Source: Solirubrobacterales bacterium (lineage in GTDB: Bacteria; Actinomycetota; Thermoleophilia; Solirubrobacterales; Solirubrobacteraceae). From it: a DNA stretch of 64,000 nt. The number at the start of each line of letters is the position of its first letter. The first letter of the stretch is position 1. Where the stretch lies: the NCBI GenBank assembly GCA_019244395.1, contig JAFASQ010000352.1, forward strand, positions 1 through 64,000. The letters run 5' to 3'. The translations under genes and the position numbers were made by a program. This document shows positions 36,214 to 45,311 of this stretch, one piece after another. Below the pieces are notes generated by a model. It was not told where the DNA came from and searched no databases. It saw only the letters and a program-made list of their open reading frames with translations.

Positions 36214-36963
36214 GTGCCAAGCGAAGCCCACAGCTCTGCCTCGCCGCGCAAGCGCCACGCCCTCGAGCTGTTCGCGGACCTTCCCGGTACCTACGACCGG
36301 ATGGGCGCCATGCTCAGCTTCGGGCAGGACCCGCGCTGGCGCCGCGCCCTGCTCGACGCCATCGACCCGAGGCCCGGAATGCGCATCCTCGATGTGGCCA
36401 CCGGCACCGGCCTCGTCGCGTTCGGACTGGCCGGGCGGGGCGCCACCGTCATCGGCCTCGATCAGAGCGAGCAGATGCTGGCCGGCGCCCGCCGTCGGCT
36501 GGCGGCGCGCTCCGACCTCGCAGCCCGCCTGAGCTTCGTGGCCGGCGAGGCGGAGCGGTTGCCGTTCGCCGACGGGGACTTCGACGCGCTGACCTTCACC
36601 TACCTCTTGCGCTACGTCGACGACCGGGCCGCCACCATGCGTGAGCTCGCGCGCGTGGTCAAGCCTCAGGGCCCGATCGGGATGGTCGAGTTCGCCGTAC
36701 CGCAGCCGGCCGCCCTGCGCGCGCTGTGGCTCGTGCACACGCGCGTCGGGCTGCCTCTCGTGGGGCGCCTAATCTCCCCCGCCTGGCTCGAGGTCGGCCG
36801 CTTCCTGGGGCCGAACATCGAGCAACTCTACGCCGAGGAGCCTGACCTCGCCGCGCTATGGCGAGGGGCCGGAATCGATCGCGTGCACGAACGCCGGATG
36901 AGCTTCGGCGCCGGCCTCATCATGTCCGGAGTCAAGGAACGCGATGGCCAGCGCTCCGCGTGA
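36214..36963 (+). CDS. UbiE/MenG-like class I SAM methyltransferase
   Basis: MRILDVATGTGLVAFGLAGRGATVIGLDQSEQML; YDRMGAMLSFGQDPRWRR. Confidence 0.9.
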   Translation: MPSEAHSSASPRKRHALELFADLPGTYDRMGAMLSFGQDPRWRRALLDAIDPRPGMRILDVATGTGLVAFGLAGRGATVIGLDQSEQMLAGARRRLAARSDLAARLSFVAGEAERLPFADGDFDALTFTYLLRYVDDRAATMRELARVVKPQGPIGMVEFAVPQPAALRALWLVHTRVGLPLVGRLISPAWLEVGRFLGPNIEQLYAEEPDLAALWRGAGIDRVHERRMSFGAGLIMSGVKERDGQRSA

Positions 36964-37684
36964 CCTGGACCGCCCAGCCTTCTATGCGCTGCGCTCGGGC
37001 GGCTGGCGCGACTTGGTCACGCTGCTGCACCCTCCCTACACCGCCTGGCACCTGAGCTACGTGGCGCTAGGCGCGGCTGCCGCGCCCCACATCTACGCCA
37101 ACCGGCTGGCCGCGGCGCTCGGCGCGTTCTTCCTCGCCGTCGGCATCAGCGCCCACGCCCTCGACGAGCTCCACGGCCGCCCGCTCCAAACCAAGCTCAA
37201 GCGACCCACGCTGATCGCGCTCGCCGCGACCTCGTTCGCCGGCGCGATCGCGATCGGCGTGGCCGGCGTCTTCGTCGTCTCCCCGCTCCTCGCACCCCTC
37301 GTGCTCGCCGGCGGGCTGCTCGTCCCGGCCTACAACCTCGAGCTCGCCGGCGGCCGCCTGCACTCGGACACCTGGTTTGCCTTGGCCTGGGGCGGCTTCC
37401 CCGCCTTCACCGGCTACTTCGTCAACGCGCTGACGGTCCGCCCCGCTGGCGTGCTCGTGGCCGGCGCGTGCTGCCTGCTGAGCGCCGCCCAGCGCCAGCT
37501 GAGCACGCCCGTGCGCCGGCTGCGCCGCGGCACCACGGAGGTGATCGGACAGCAGCGCCTGCGCGACGGCAGCGTCATCGAGCTGACTCGCGCCGGGCTC
37601 TCGGCGCCGCTGGAAGGCGCGCTCCGGGCGCTCTGGATCGCGCTCGTGCTGCTCGCGATCGGCCTGATCGCGGTACGCGCTTAG
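36944..37684 (+). CDS. Polytopic membrane protein (UbiA-like in general shape, lacks canonical NDxxD)
   Basis: Multiple hydrophobic helices; overlaps methyltransferase by 20 nt. Confidence 0.75.
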   Translation: MASAPRDLDRPAFYALRSGGWRDLVTLLHPPYTAWHLSYVALGAAAAPHIYANRLAAALGAFFLAVGISAHALDELHGRPLQTKLKRPTLIALAATSFAGAIAIGVAGVFVVSPLLAPLVLAGGLLVPAYNLELAGGRLHSDTWFALAWGGFPAFTGYFVNALTVRPAGVLVAGACCLLSAAQRQLSTPVRRLRRGTTEVIGQQRLRDGSVIELTRAGLSAPLEGALRALWIALVLLAIGLIAVRA

Positions 37685-37845
37685 CCGGCCCCGGCCGCCC
37701 CCTCGGTAAGGGCATAGCCGGCCCCGGCCGCCCCCTCCGTGCGGGCATAGCCGGCCCCGGCCGTCCCCTCGGTAAGGCACAGCCGGCCCCGGCCGCCCCC
37801 TCGGTGCGGGCTTAGCCGGCCCCGGCCGCCCCGTCGGCACTCCGG
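37682..37845. repeat. 33-bp tandem repeat, 5 units, starting at the stop codon
   Basis: TAGCCGGCCCCGGCCGCCCCCTCGGTAAGGGCA at 37682, 37715, 37748, 37780 (CAG), 37813. Confidence 0.92.
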
Positions 37846-37869
37846 CCCCGCCGGCGCTGGGTGCGACCC

Positions 37870-37987
37870 CCGGTGCATTTCGGCGGAAATCGCCCCACCC
37901 ACCGCCGTCCACCGCACATAAGCGCCTGTGAGGCGCTTATCTGCCGAAAGTCCGAGCGAGGATCCGGCTTTCGTTCGTTTTGCACCG
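37870..37987. repeat. Copy 2 of ~117-bp palindromic repeat element with central hairpin
   Basis: CCGGTGCA...ATAAGCGCC-TGTGA-GGCGCTTAT...CGAAAGT...CCGGCTTT...TTTTGCACCG. Confidence 0.75.
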
Positions 37988-38056
37988 CGCTCACGATCGC
38001 AACTCCCGACGATTCGGCGCGTTAGAACCGAAAAGCCCTTGTCGGGAGGATTGCCG

Positions 38057-40186
38057 CTGCGTCGTTCACTCGTTGTGCTCAGCTCGATCGTCGTGATCGC
38101 CCTGGCCGCGGCGGCGGCCGCGCTCACGCCGGCCTCGAGCGGCCAGGCGCCGAGCGGCCAGGCGCCGAGTGGCCAGGCGCCGAGTGGCCAGGCGCCGGGC
38201 GGGTATCTCCCGACCAAACTCCCGGTGTGCACGCCACCCGCCAAGCCGCAGCGCCCACCGCTGGCCAAGGGCCTTTCCATCTATGCCTCGCCCAACCCCG
38301 CGGTGAGCGCCGCCCGACAGGTAAAGATTTTCGGTCGGCTGCTGAGTGTCCGCCACGGCGTCCACCGGTGCGGCGTCACGATCGTCCTGTGGCGGCGCTT
38401 CCCCGGCCAGCGCGCCTACACCGCGGTGGCCCGAACGCTCACCACCCCAACCGGCCGGTACAGCTTCGTGCTTTCACCCGGCGCGGTCACCACCAACCGC
38501 GACTGGGTGGTCACCGCACGCGGCCTGCCCAGCCGCGTGCTCGCGGAGTACGTCCTCCCCGTGGTCACCCTCCAAAGCACCGCGACGTTCGCCGTGGCCG
38601 GCGACGCCGAGATGCTGAGCGGCCAGCTTGAGCCCGGCCGCGCCGGCCAGCAGGTGTCGCTCCAGCGCCTCACCGACGGGCGCTGGCTGACCGTGATGCG
38701 GCCTCGTCTCAGACGCGACCTGGCCTTCGCGGTCAACCACACCTTCACCACCGGGCGCACCGAGCAATGGCGGGCGCTCGTACCCGCCAGCCAGCGAAAC
38801 CTCGCCTCGGCCTCCCCGGTCCTGAAGATCAAGATCGCCCCCGCCACCGGGATCCACAAGATTCGCCATGTGGTGATCATCATGCAGGAGAACCGCTCGT
38901 TCGACAGTTACTTCGGGACGTTTCCCGGCGCCGACGGGATTCCGTCCGGCGTGTGCGTCCAGGACCCGATGAACGGCGGCTGCGTGGCCCCGTTCCACGA
39001 GGCCGCGGATCTCAACTACGGGGGTCCGCACGGCATGGGCAACGCGAGCGCGGACATCGACAGCGGGCGGATGGACGGCTTCGTCGGCGAGGCCGAGCAG
39101 GGTCAGGGCTGCAGCTCGGCTGACCCCAACTGCAGCCCCTGCACCGAGAACAGCACCAGCCAGAGCCAGCACGCCGCCTGCATCGACGTGATGGGCTATC
39201 ACGACGCGCGCGAAATTCCCAACTACTGGGCCTACGCCCGGAACTACGTGCTCCAGGACCACATGTTTGAGCCCAACGCGTCCTGGAGCCTGCCCCAGCA
39301 CCTGTACATGGTCTCGGAGTGGTCAGCCTTCTGTAGCAACCCGTTAGACCCATTCTCCTGCCGCGGCGATCTGCAGAACCCAAACCCGGATTCGACCCTC
39401 GACGCCAGCCGCTTCGCCACCTCCAACGACGGTCTGCTCCACTACGCCTGGACCGACATCACTTACCTGTTGCACGAGCAGGACGTGAGCTGGGGCTACT
39501 ACGTCTTCCAGGGCACCGAGCCTGACTGCGAGAACGACAGCTCGATGACCTGCGCCCCCGTGCAGCAGGGGCCGACAACGCCGGGCATCTGGAACCCGCT
39601 GCCCTCGTTCACCGACGTCACCCAGGACGGCCAGCTCGGCAACATCCAGTCGCTCTCGAACTTCTTCACGGCCGCCAGGAAGGGCACGCTGCCCGCCGTC
39701 TCCTGGATCAACCCCAACGGTCAGGTGTCCGAGCATCCACCCGCTCTGGTCAGCGCCGGCCAGACCTACGTGACGAGCCTGATCAACGCGATCATGCAGA
39801 GCCCCGACTGGAACAGCACGGCAATATTCCTCTCCTGGGACGACTGGGGTGGCTTCTACGACCACGTCGTGCCACCCGTCGTGGACCGCAGCGGCTTCGG
39901 TCTGCGCGTCCCCGGGATCGTGATCAGCCCCTACGCCAAGCAGGGCGCCATCGACCAACAGACCCTGAGCCACGACGCTTACAACAAGTTCATCGAGGAC
40001 GACTTCCTCGACCGCGCCCGCCTGAACCCGAACGCCGACGGGCGGCCTGATCCCCGCCCCGACGTACGCGAGAACAACCCGATCCTCGGCAACCTGACCG
40101 CCGACTTCAACTTCAACCAGACGCCGCGGGCGCCGATCATCCTGCCCGTGCATCCCGCGCCCGGCCCTGCCTCGACGCCGCCGTAG
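38057..40186 (+). CDS. Secreted phosphoesterase (phospholipase C / acid phosphatase family)
   Basis: Signal peptide LRRSLVVLSSIVVIALAAAAAALT; HVVIIMQENRSFDSYFGTFPGADGIP; SWDDWGGFYDHVVPP. Start uncertain (CTG 38057, TTG 38051 or GTG 37928). Confidence 0.88.
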   Translation: MRRSLVVLSSIVVIALAAAAAALTPASSGQAPSGQAPSGQAPSGQAPGGYLPTKLPVCTPPAKPQRPPLAKGLSIYASPNPAVSAARQVKIFGRLLSVRHGVHRCGVTIVLWRRFPGQRAYTAVARTLTTPTGRYSFVLSPGAVTTNRDWVVTARGLPSRVLAEYVLPVVTLQSTATFAVAGDAEMLSGQLEPGRAGQQVSLQRLTDGRWLTVMRPRLRRDLAFAVNHTFTTGRTEQWRALVPASQRNLASASPVLKIKIAPATGIHKIRHVVIIMQENRSFDSYFGTFPGADGIPSGVCVQDPMNGGCVAPFHEAADLNYGGPHGMGNASADIDSGRMDGFVGEAEQGQGCSSADPNCSPCTENSTSQSQHAACIDVMGYHDAREIPNYWAYARNYVLQDHMFEPNASWSLPQHLYMVSEWSAFCSNPLDPFSCRGDLQNPNPDSTLDASRFATSNDGLLHYAWTDITYLLHEQDVSWGYYVFQGTEPDCENDSSMTCAPVQQGPTTPGIWNPLPSFTDVTQDGQLGNIQSLSNFFTAARKGTLPAVSWINPNGQVSEHPPALVSAGQTYVTSLINAIMQSPDWNSTAIFLSWDDWGGFYDHVVPPVVDRSGFGLRVPGIVISPYAKQGAIDQQTLSHDAYNKFIEDDFLDRARLNPNADGRPDPRPDVRENNPILGNLTADFNFNQTPRAPIILPVHPAPGPASTPP

Positions 40187-40195
40187 GCTGCCGCG

Positions 40196-40441
40196 CTACT
40201 TGCCTTTCGAGACCACCAGGATCAGGCCGTAGACCACCAGCGCCAGGCACGCCGCCAGCGCCAGTACCCCCGCCACGCTCATCGCCCACGCCGCGCCGGA
40301 TCGCCGCTCGCGCCGCAGCTCGTCGGCACGATCGGCGCAGTAGATCACGGTCGAGAAGGCCGCCGTGACGCCGATGCCGGCCGCCACGGCAGATACGACC
40401 ACGCCGAGCAGCGTCCCGGCTGTGAGCGCGGCGGCGATCAT
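40196..40441 (-). CDS. Small membrane protein
   Basis: MIAAALTAGTLLGVVVSAVAAGIGVTAAFSTVIYCADRAD...; ATGA overlap with Pit gene stop. Confidence 0.7.
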   Translation of the reverse strand: MIAAALTAGTLLGVVVSAVAAGIGVTAAFSTVIYCADRADELRRERRSGAAWAMSVAGVLALAACLALVVYGLILVVSKGK

Positions 40442-41538
40442 GATCCAGGAGCCGGGACGAGGTGTGCGCGCCGCCGGCGGACCAACACCAGCAGCACCGT
40501 GAGGATCGCGGCCGTGAACAGCACGAGAGGCCCGCTCAGGCCTCCACCCAGCGCTTGGGTCGCCTCCCAGATCGCGGCCGCCATGATGGCCGCCGCCGGG
40601 AGGGTGACCATCCACGCGACGACGATGTTGCCCGCTACCCCCCAGCGTACGGCGGACACGCGCTTGGCGGCCCCGGCGCCCATCACGCCGCCGTTGATCA
40701 CGTGCGTGGTCGAGATCGGGAAGCCGTAGTGCGACGCGGCCAGGATCGCCGCCGCGCCGGCGCTCTGGGCCGCGAACCCCTGACTCGGATCCATTTTGAT
40801 GATCCGCATGCCGGTGGTCTTGATGATCCGCCAGCCCGCGGCGTACGTGCCGAGGCCGAGCGCCGTCGCGGAAGCAATGATCACCCACGTCGGAACCTGG
40901 ACGTTGTTGGCAGGAATCGAACCTCCGGCGACCAGTGCCAAGGTGATCACGCCCATCGTCTTCTGCCCGTCGTTGGTGCCGTGCGAGAGCGACAAGAGCC
41001 CGCTCGAGAGGATCTGCCCCAGCCTGAAGCCCCGCGCCACCGTGCCCGGTCGGCGCCGGCCAACCACCCGATAGGCGAGCAGGATCGACGCCCACGCCAC
41101 CGCGAAGGCCAATACCGGGGAGATGATCGCCGGCACGATCACCTTGTCGACCAGCCCGCTTGCCTTGATCGCGCCCGCGCCCTCAGCCGCCCATGCCGCC
41201 CCTACCAGCCCGCCGATCAGCGCGTGCGACGAACTTGAGGGCAACGCCAGCCGCCAGGTGATGAGGTTCCAAGCGATCGCTCCGAGCAGCGCCGCGAACA
41301 CGACAGTGGTCGTCGTCGCCTGCGCGCTCACGATCCCGCTGGCGATCGTGGTCGCGACCTTGAGCGAGATGAACGCGCCCACGAAGTTGAGGATCGCCGA
41401 GAACCCCACCGCCACGTTGGGCGGCATCGCCCGCGTGGAGATCGAGGCAGCGACCGCGTTGGCGGTGTCGTGAAAGCCGTTGGTGAAGTCGAACGCCAGC
41501 GCGGTGACCACCACCACGACAAGCAGGGCATCGCTCAT
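40438..41538 (-). CDS. Inorganic phosphate transporter, Pit family
   Basis: FDFTNGFHDTANAVAASISTRAMPP signature; SHGTNDGQKTMGVI. Confidence 0.94.
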   Translation of the reverse strand: MSDALLVVVVVTALAFDFTNGFHDTANAVAASISTRAMPPNVAVGFSAILNFVGAFISLKVATTIASGIVSAQATTTTVVFAALLGAIAWNLITWRLALPSSSSHALIGGLVGAAWAAEGAGAIKASGLVDKVIVPAIISPVLAFAVAWASILLAYRVVGRRRPGTVARGFRLGQILSSGLLSLSHGTNDGQKTMGVITLALVAGGSIPANNVQVPTWVIIASATALGLGTYAAGWRIIKTTGMRIIKMDPSQGFAAQSAGAAAILAASHYGFPISTTHVINGGVMGAGAAKRVSAVRWGVAGNIVVAWMVTLPAAAIMAAAIWEATQALGGGLSGPLVLFTAAILTVLLVLVRRRRAHLVPAPGS

Positions 41539-41589
41539 ACGGCGCCTCCATCAACCATGCCCCGAGCCTCGCAGAGTCCACGGGACAAC

Positions 41590-41618
41590 TTGTGAAGGAG
41601 TTGTGAAAGCGATGTGAT
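41590..41618 (-). promoter_or_regulatory. Candidate PHO box: three 11-nt-phased repeats (minus strand ATCACAT-N4-TTCACAA-N4-TTCACAA)
   Basis: TTGTGAA at 41590 and 41601, ATGTGAT at 41612, upstream of Pit start. Confidence 0.65.
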
Positions 41619-41661
41619 CGCAGCGATGGCGGGCGACTACCCACCCGCCCGTCGCCGAAGC

Positions 41662-42534
41662 TCACATGTCCTGGCCGCCGTTCACGTGGAACACCGTGCC
41701 GGTGATGAACGACGAGTAGTCCGAGGCGAGAAAGTGCACCACCCGCGCCACGTCGTCGGGGCGGCCGAACCGTCCCACGGGGATCTGGGCCTTGACCCGC
41801 TCCTGCGACTTCTCGGGCATGGCTTGGAGCATCTCGGTGTAGATGAAGCCCGGCGCCACCGCGTTCACGGTCAGCCCGATCGTGTCCTCGGTGAGCTTCC
41901 CGGCGCGCCCGAGCTGGAAGCACGCCTCCCTCGCCAGCGACATGGTCAGCCCGAACATCCCCGACTTCGACGCCGCATAGTTGGCCTGGCCGATGTTGCC
42001 GGTCGAGCCGATGATCGAGGAGATGTTGATGATCCGGCCGGTGCCTCGCTCGAGCATGTGCGGCAGCGCCGCCTGGCTCATGAAGAACGCGCCGGAGAGG
42101 TTGACGGCGAGGACCTTGTACCAATCCTCGTCGGTCATCTTCAGCGCCGTCTTGTCGATCGTGATGCCGGCGTTGTTGACCAGCACATCGAGCCGGCCGT
42201 GGCGCTCGATGACCTCGTTGATGGTGCGCCGGCAGTCTTCGGCCGAGCCGACGTTGCCCTGGTGGATGCTCGCGGTCATGTCGTTCTCCTCGAGCTGGCG
42301 CAGCAGGCTCTCCGCCTGCTCCTTGTCGCGGCCGTAGCCGGCCGCCACCGCCGCGCCCTGCTCGGCGAAGCTGCGGCTGATCGCCGCCCCGATTCCCCGA
42401 GTGCCGCCGGTCACGAACACCACTCGTCCAGTCATCCGCGGCCGGCGCAGGCCGGACGGGAACGATTCCTCGGTCGGGGTGATCGTGTCGCGCGCCTCGG
42501 GGGTCGTCGAGGTTCCGGTTTCAGTGCTCATCAA
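41662..42534 (-). CDS. phaB: Acetoacetyl-CoA reductase-like SDR
   Basis: VVFVTGGTRGIGAAISRSFAEQG, NNAGITIDKTALKMTDEDW, NYAASKSGMFGLTMSLA. Confidence 0.88.
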   Translation of the reverse strand: MMSTETGTSTTPEARDTITPTEESFPSGLRRPRMTGRVVFVTGGTRGIGAAISRSFAEQGAAVAAGYGRDKEQAESLLRQLEENDMTASIHQGNVGSAEDCRRTINEVIERHGRLDVLVNNAGITIDKTALKMTDEDWYKVLAVNLSGAFFMSQAALPHMLERGTGRIINISSIIGSTGNIGQANYAASKSGMFGLTMSLAREACFQLGRAGKLTEDTIGLTVNAVAPGFIYTEMLQAMPEKSQERVKAQIPVGRFGRPDDVARVVHFLASDYSSFITGTVFHVNGGQDM

Positions 42535-42556
42535 TTGCTCGCCTCCTTCGCGTTGT

Positions 42557-43630
42557 TCAGTCTCTGGGTTCCGAACGCGCCGCCAGCCACTCCGAGATCT
42601 CCGGCCACAGCTCCTTACGCGCCGCCGAGCCGGCGACCAACCCGATGTGCCCGCCCGGCCGGGCGAAATGCTCGACGTCTTCGCTTGAGATCAGGTCGAA
42701 GAACGGCATCGTCCCTGGCGGGGGCGCGATGTGATCGGCGCCGGCCGTGATCACCAGCACGCTCTGGTCGATCCGGCGCAGGTCGACCTGGCGGTCGCGC
42801 AGGCGGACGCGTCCGCGCAGCAGCCCGGCGTCCCGGTACATGAGCTCGATCCACTGCGCCCAAGCCTGGCCGGGGAACGGCGGGTTGTCGCCGACCCACT
42901 TGGCCATGGTCTGGTACGCGTCGCGCCGCGCCGTCCCGTCCTGCACGTTGTCCCAGAGCCGGCGGTAGGTGCTCCAGAAGTTCGTCACCGGCTTGAGCAT
43001 CTTGTTGGCGATGTCGATCGCGCCGCCGGGGACCGTGCCCCACAGCTCGGCGACCTCCTCCACGTCGAAGTCCGCGTCGCCGACCCACTTCGCGTAGGTC
43101 GACTCGCGGCCGTCAATGGGCATGGTCAACTCGACGAGGTTCTTTACGGGGGCCCGCCCGCCCCGCGCCCCGTCCCTTTCCAGCCCGCAGTACATCGCGC
43201 ACAAGGTGGCCCCGATACACCAGCCCATCAGCGTCAGCTCCTCGGCGCCCGCGGCCCGCAGCGTCTCGCGGACCGCCCAATCGAGCTCGTCCAAGACGAA
43301 CTCGTCGAGGCCCATCTCGGCATCCTCCTCATCGGGGTAGCCCCAGTCGACGAGGAACACGTCGAACCCCTCCTCGAGCAGATATTCCACCAGCGAGGAG
43401 CCGGGCCTCAGGTCGAAGATGTCGGGTCGGTTGATCAGCGCGAACACGAGCAGCACAGGCACGCGATAGCGCCGGTTCGAGGAGCGATAGCGGTAGAGCG
43501 TGGTCTCTCGGTGGGTCCAGACCACCTCCTTCGGTGTGGCGCCGATCACCGCGTCGTCGGTGGTGAGGAGGATGTTCGTGTACTCCAGCGCGTCGACCGG
43601 GAAGCGCCTGACCCGCTCAATCGCGCTCAC
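42557..43630 (-). CDS. phaC: PHA synthase, class III type
   Basis: VPVLLVFALINRPDIFDLRPGSSLVEYLLEEGFDVFLVDWG; lipase-like box GWCIGAT. Confidence 0.92.
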   Translation of the reverse strand: MSAIERVRRFPVDALEYTNILLTTDDAVIGATPKEVVWTHRETTLYRYRSSNRRYRVPVLLVFALINRPDIFDLRPGSSLVEYLLEEGFDVFLVDWGYPDEEDAEMGLDEFVLDELDWAVRETLRAAGAEELTLMGWCIGATLCAMYCGLERDGARGGRAPVKNLVELTMPIDGRESTYAKWVGDADFDVEEVAELWGTVPGGAIDIANKMLKPVTNFWSTYRRLWDNVQDGTARRDAYQTMAKWVGDNPPFPGQAWAQWIELMYRDAGLLRGRVRLRDRQVDLRRIDQSVLVITAGADHIAPPPGTMPFFDLISSEDVEHFARPGGHIGLVAGSAARKELWPEISEWLAARSEPRD

Positions 43631-43974
43631 GTCCGCGCCTCCTCGCCGCTGCGCTCGCGCGCCACCTCGTCGCGCAGGGTCTCAACCTCCTGCAGGACGC
43701 GCTCCAGCTTGTCCTCGGTGCGGTGCAGCTGCCGCGACAGCCGCACGATGTCGGCTCGACCCGCTAGCCGCAGGTTGCGCCAGAGAAGATCGATGCCGTC
43801 GAACGCCATGCGCGTCAGCGCCGCGGTGTTCTCCGCGCTCAGGGCGAGGAGACGGCCGAAGCTCGGCTTGCTCACCAGCTCCTCGAACGCTTTCGCGGTG
43901 CTGGATTCGGCCTCCTCGAACAGCGCGCGGACCTGCTCTTCCGGCGACTGTGCGCCGTTGCGCCCGTCTGCCAT
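43627..43974 (-). CDS. Short PhaE-like PHA synthase subunit
   Basis: SFGRLLALSAENTAALTRMAFDGIDLLWRNLRLAGRADIVRLSRQLHRTEDKLERVLQEVE; overlaps phaC start by 4 nt. Confidence 0.75.
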   Translation of the reverse strand: MADGRNGAQSPEEQVRALFEEAESSTAKAFEELVSKPSFGRLLALSAENTAALTRMAFDGIDLLWRNLRLAGRADIVRLSRQLHRTEDKLERVLQEVETLRDEVARERSGEEART

Positions 43975-44183
43975 CGCCAATTCCTCCTTCGCTGTTACGT
44001 GGTTCGAGGCTACCCCATCGACTGCCGCTGACACCAAGGAGGTGGTCGTGGCGACCCCCTCGGTGGGGGGTTCCCGCGTCCGCGAGCTCGTGGACCCGTC
44101 CGCAAGTCGTGCGTACGTTCGAGCGGCCCCTGGCGGCGCCGCACAACTTGCGGACGAGGCCACTAATCTAATGTCCTGGCGGA

Positions 44184-45311
44184 ATGAACGCTAATACGGA
44201 CGTGGCGGTGATCGGCGCCGGAATCGTCGGCCTCTGCACCGCGTTCGCGCTGAGCGAACAGGGGGCATCGGTGACGGTGTACGAGCGGGGGCTCCCCGGC
44301 AACGCTCAGTCCGGGGGTGAATCACGCATCTTCCGCCACGCCCATGACGACCGCCGCCTTGTCGAATTCGCCAGTCAGGCGAGGCGGATCTGGCGCGACT
44401 GGGAGGAGCGCTTCGGCACCGAGCTGCTCTCACGCGACGGCGTGGTCGCGCTCGGCGCGGCCGGCCAGCGCCGCCTCGAGTCCATGCGCAGCGCCGGCGT
44501 CATGGCGCATCTGGTCGAGGGCGACGAGCTGGCGGCGCGGCTCCCGCTGCTCGCACCGTGGCAAGGACCCGCGGTCATCGACGAGGACGGCGGTGCGATC
44601 CGGACTCGGGCCAGCATCGACGCGCTCACCGAGGCGGTCGGCAAGAACCGGATCGTGTTCGATGAAGTCCTGGCCCTGCGGTCCACGAGCGCCGACACCG
44701 CCGAGGTGCGCGCCGCCGGCGCGCGATCCGAGCACTCTCGCGTCGTGGTGTGCGCGGGCCGGGGCACCGCCGCGCTGGCCCGCGGTGCCGGTCTGCCCCT
44801 TCCCCTGCGCCAGGCCGCGCACGTACGCCTAACCTATTCGGTCCGCGAGAGGGACGAGCCGCCGGAACGCCTGGCCTGCCTGCTCGACGGGAGCGGAGCC
44901 TTCGGCGACCTCGGGGCATACGCCGATCCCCTCCCGGGGAACGCCGCCTATGCCGTCGGCCTCGACGACACGCCGGTGCACGAGGACGGCAGCGTTATCG
45001 AATCAGAAGGCCTCGCCGCGATCGCCGAGCGAACCACGGCATACGTCACCCGCGCGCTCCCGGGCCTCGACCCGGACCCGATCGACGTCCGTCACTGCTG
45101 GGTGACCGAACTGCCCTGGCACCCGGACGGATTCGCTGTGTGGGAACTCGGAGCGCTGGTGATCCTGGCCGGCAACCACCTGTTCAAGCACGCGCCGGCG
45201 CTCGGCCGCGCCTTGGCTCGCGCCGCGCTGGGCGAGGGACTCGCGCCGCAGCTGCACCCCGAGGCCAGGCTCGGGGCCGAGCTGTTCGAGTCAGTCCGTC
45301 CAGGGCGTTGA
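44184..45311 (+). CDS. FAD-dependent oxidoreductase (DAO / sarcosine oxidase type)
   Basis: DVAVIGAGIVGLCTAFALSEQGASVTVYERG. Confidence 0.9.
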   Translation: MNANTDVAVIGAGIVGLCTAFALSEQGASVTVYERGLPGNAQSGGESRIFRHAHDDRRLVEFASQARRIWRDWEERFGTELLSRDGVVALGAAGQRRLESMRSAGVMAHLVEGDELAARLPLLAPWQGPAVIDEDGGAIRTRASIDALTEAVGKNRIVFDEVLALRSTSADTAEVRAAGARSEHSRVVVCAGRGTAALARGAGLPLPLRQAAHVRLTYSVRERDEPPERLACLLDGSGAFGDLGAYADPLPGNAAYAVGLDDTPVHEDGSVIESEGLAAIAERTTAYVTRALPGLDPDPIDVRHCWVTELPWHPDGFAVWELGALVILAGNHLFKHAPALGRALARAALGEGLAPQLHPEARLGAELFESVRPGR

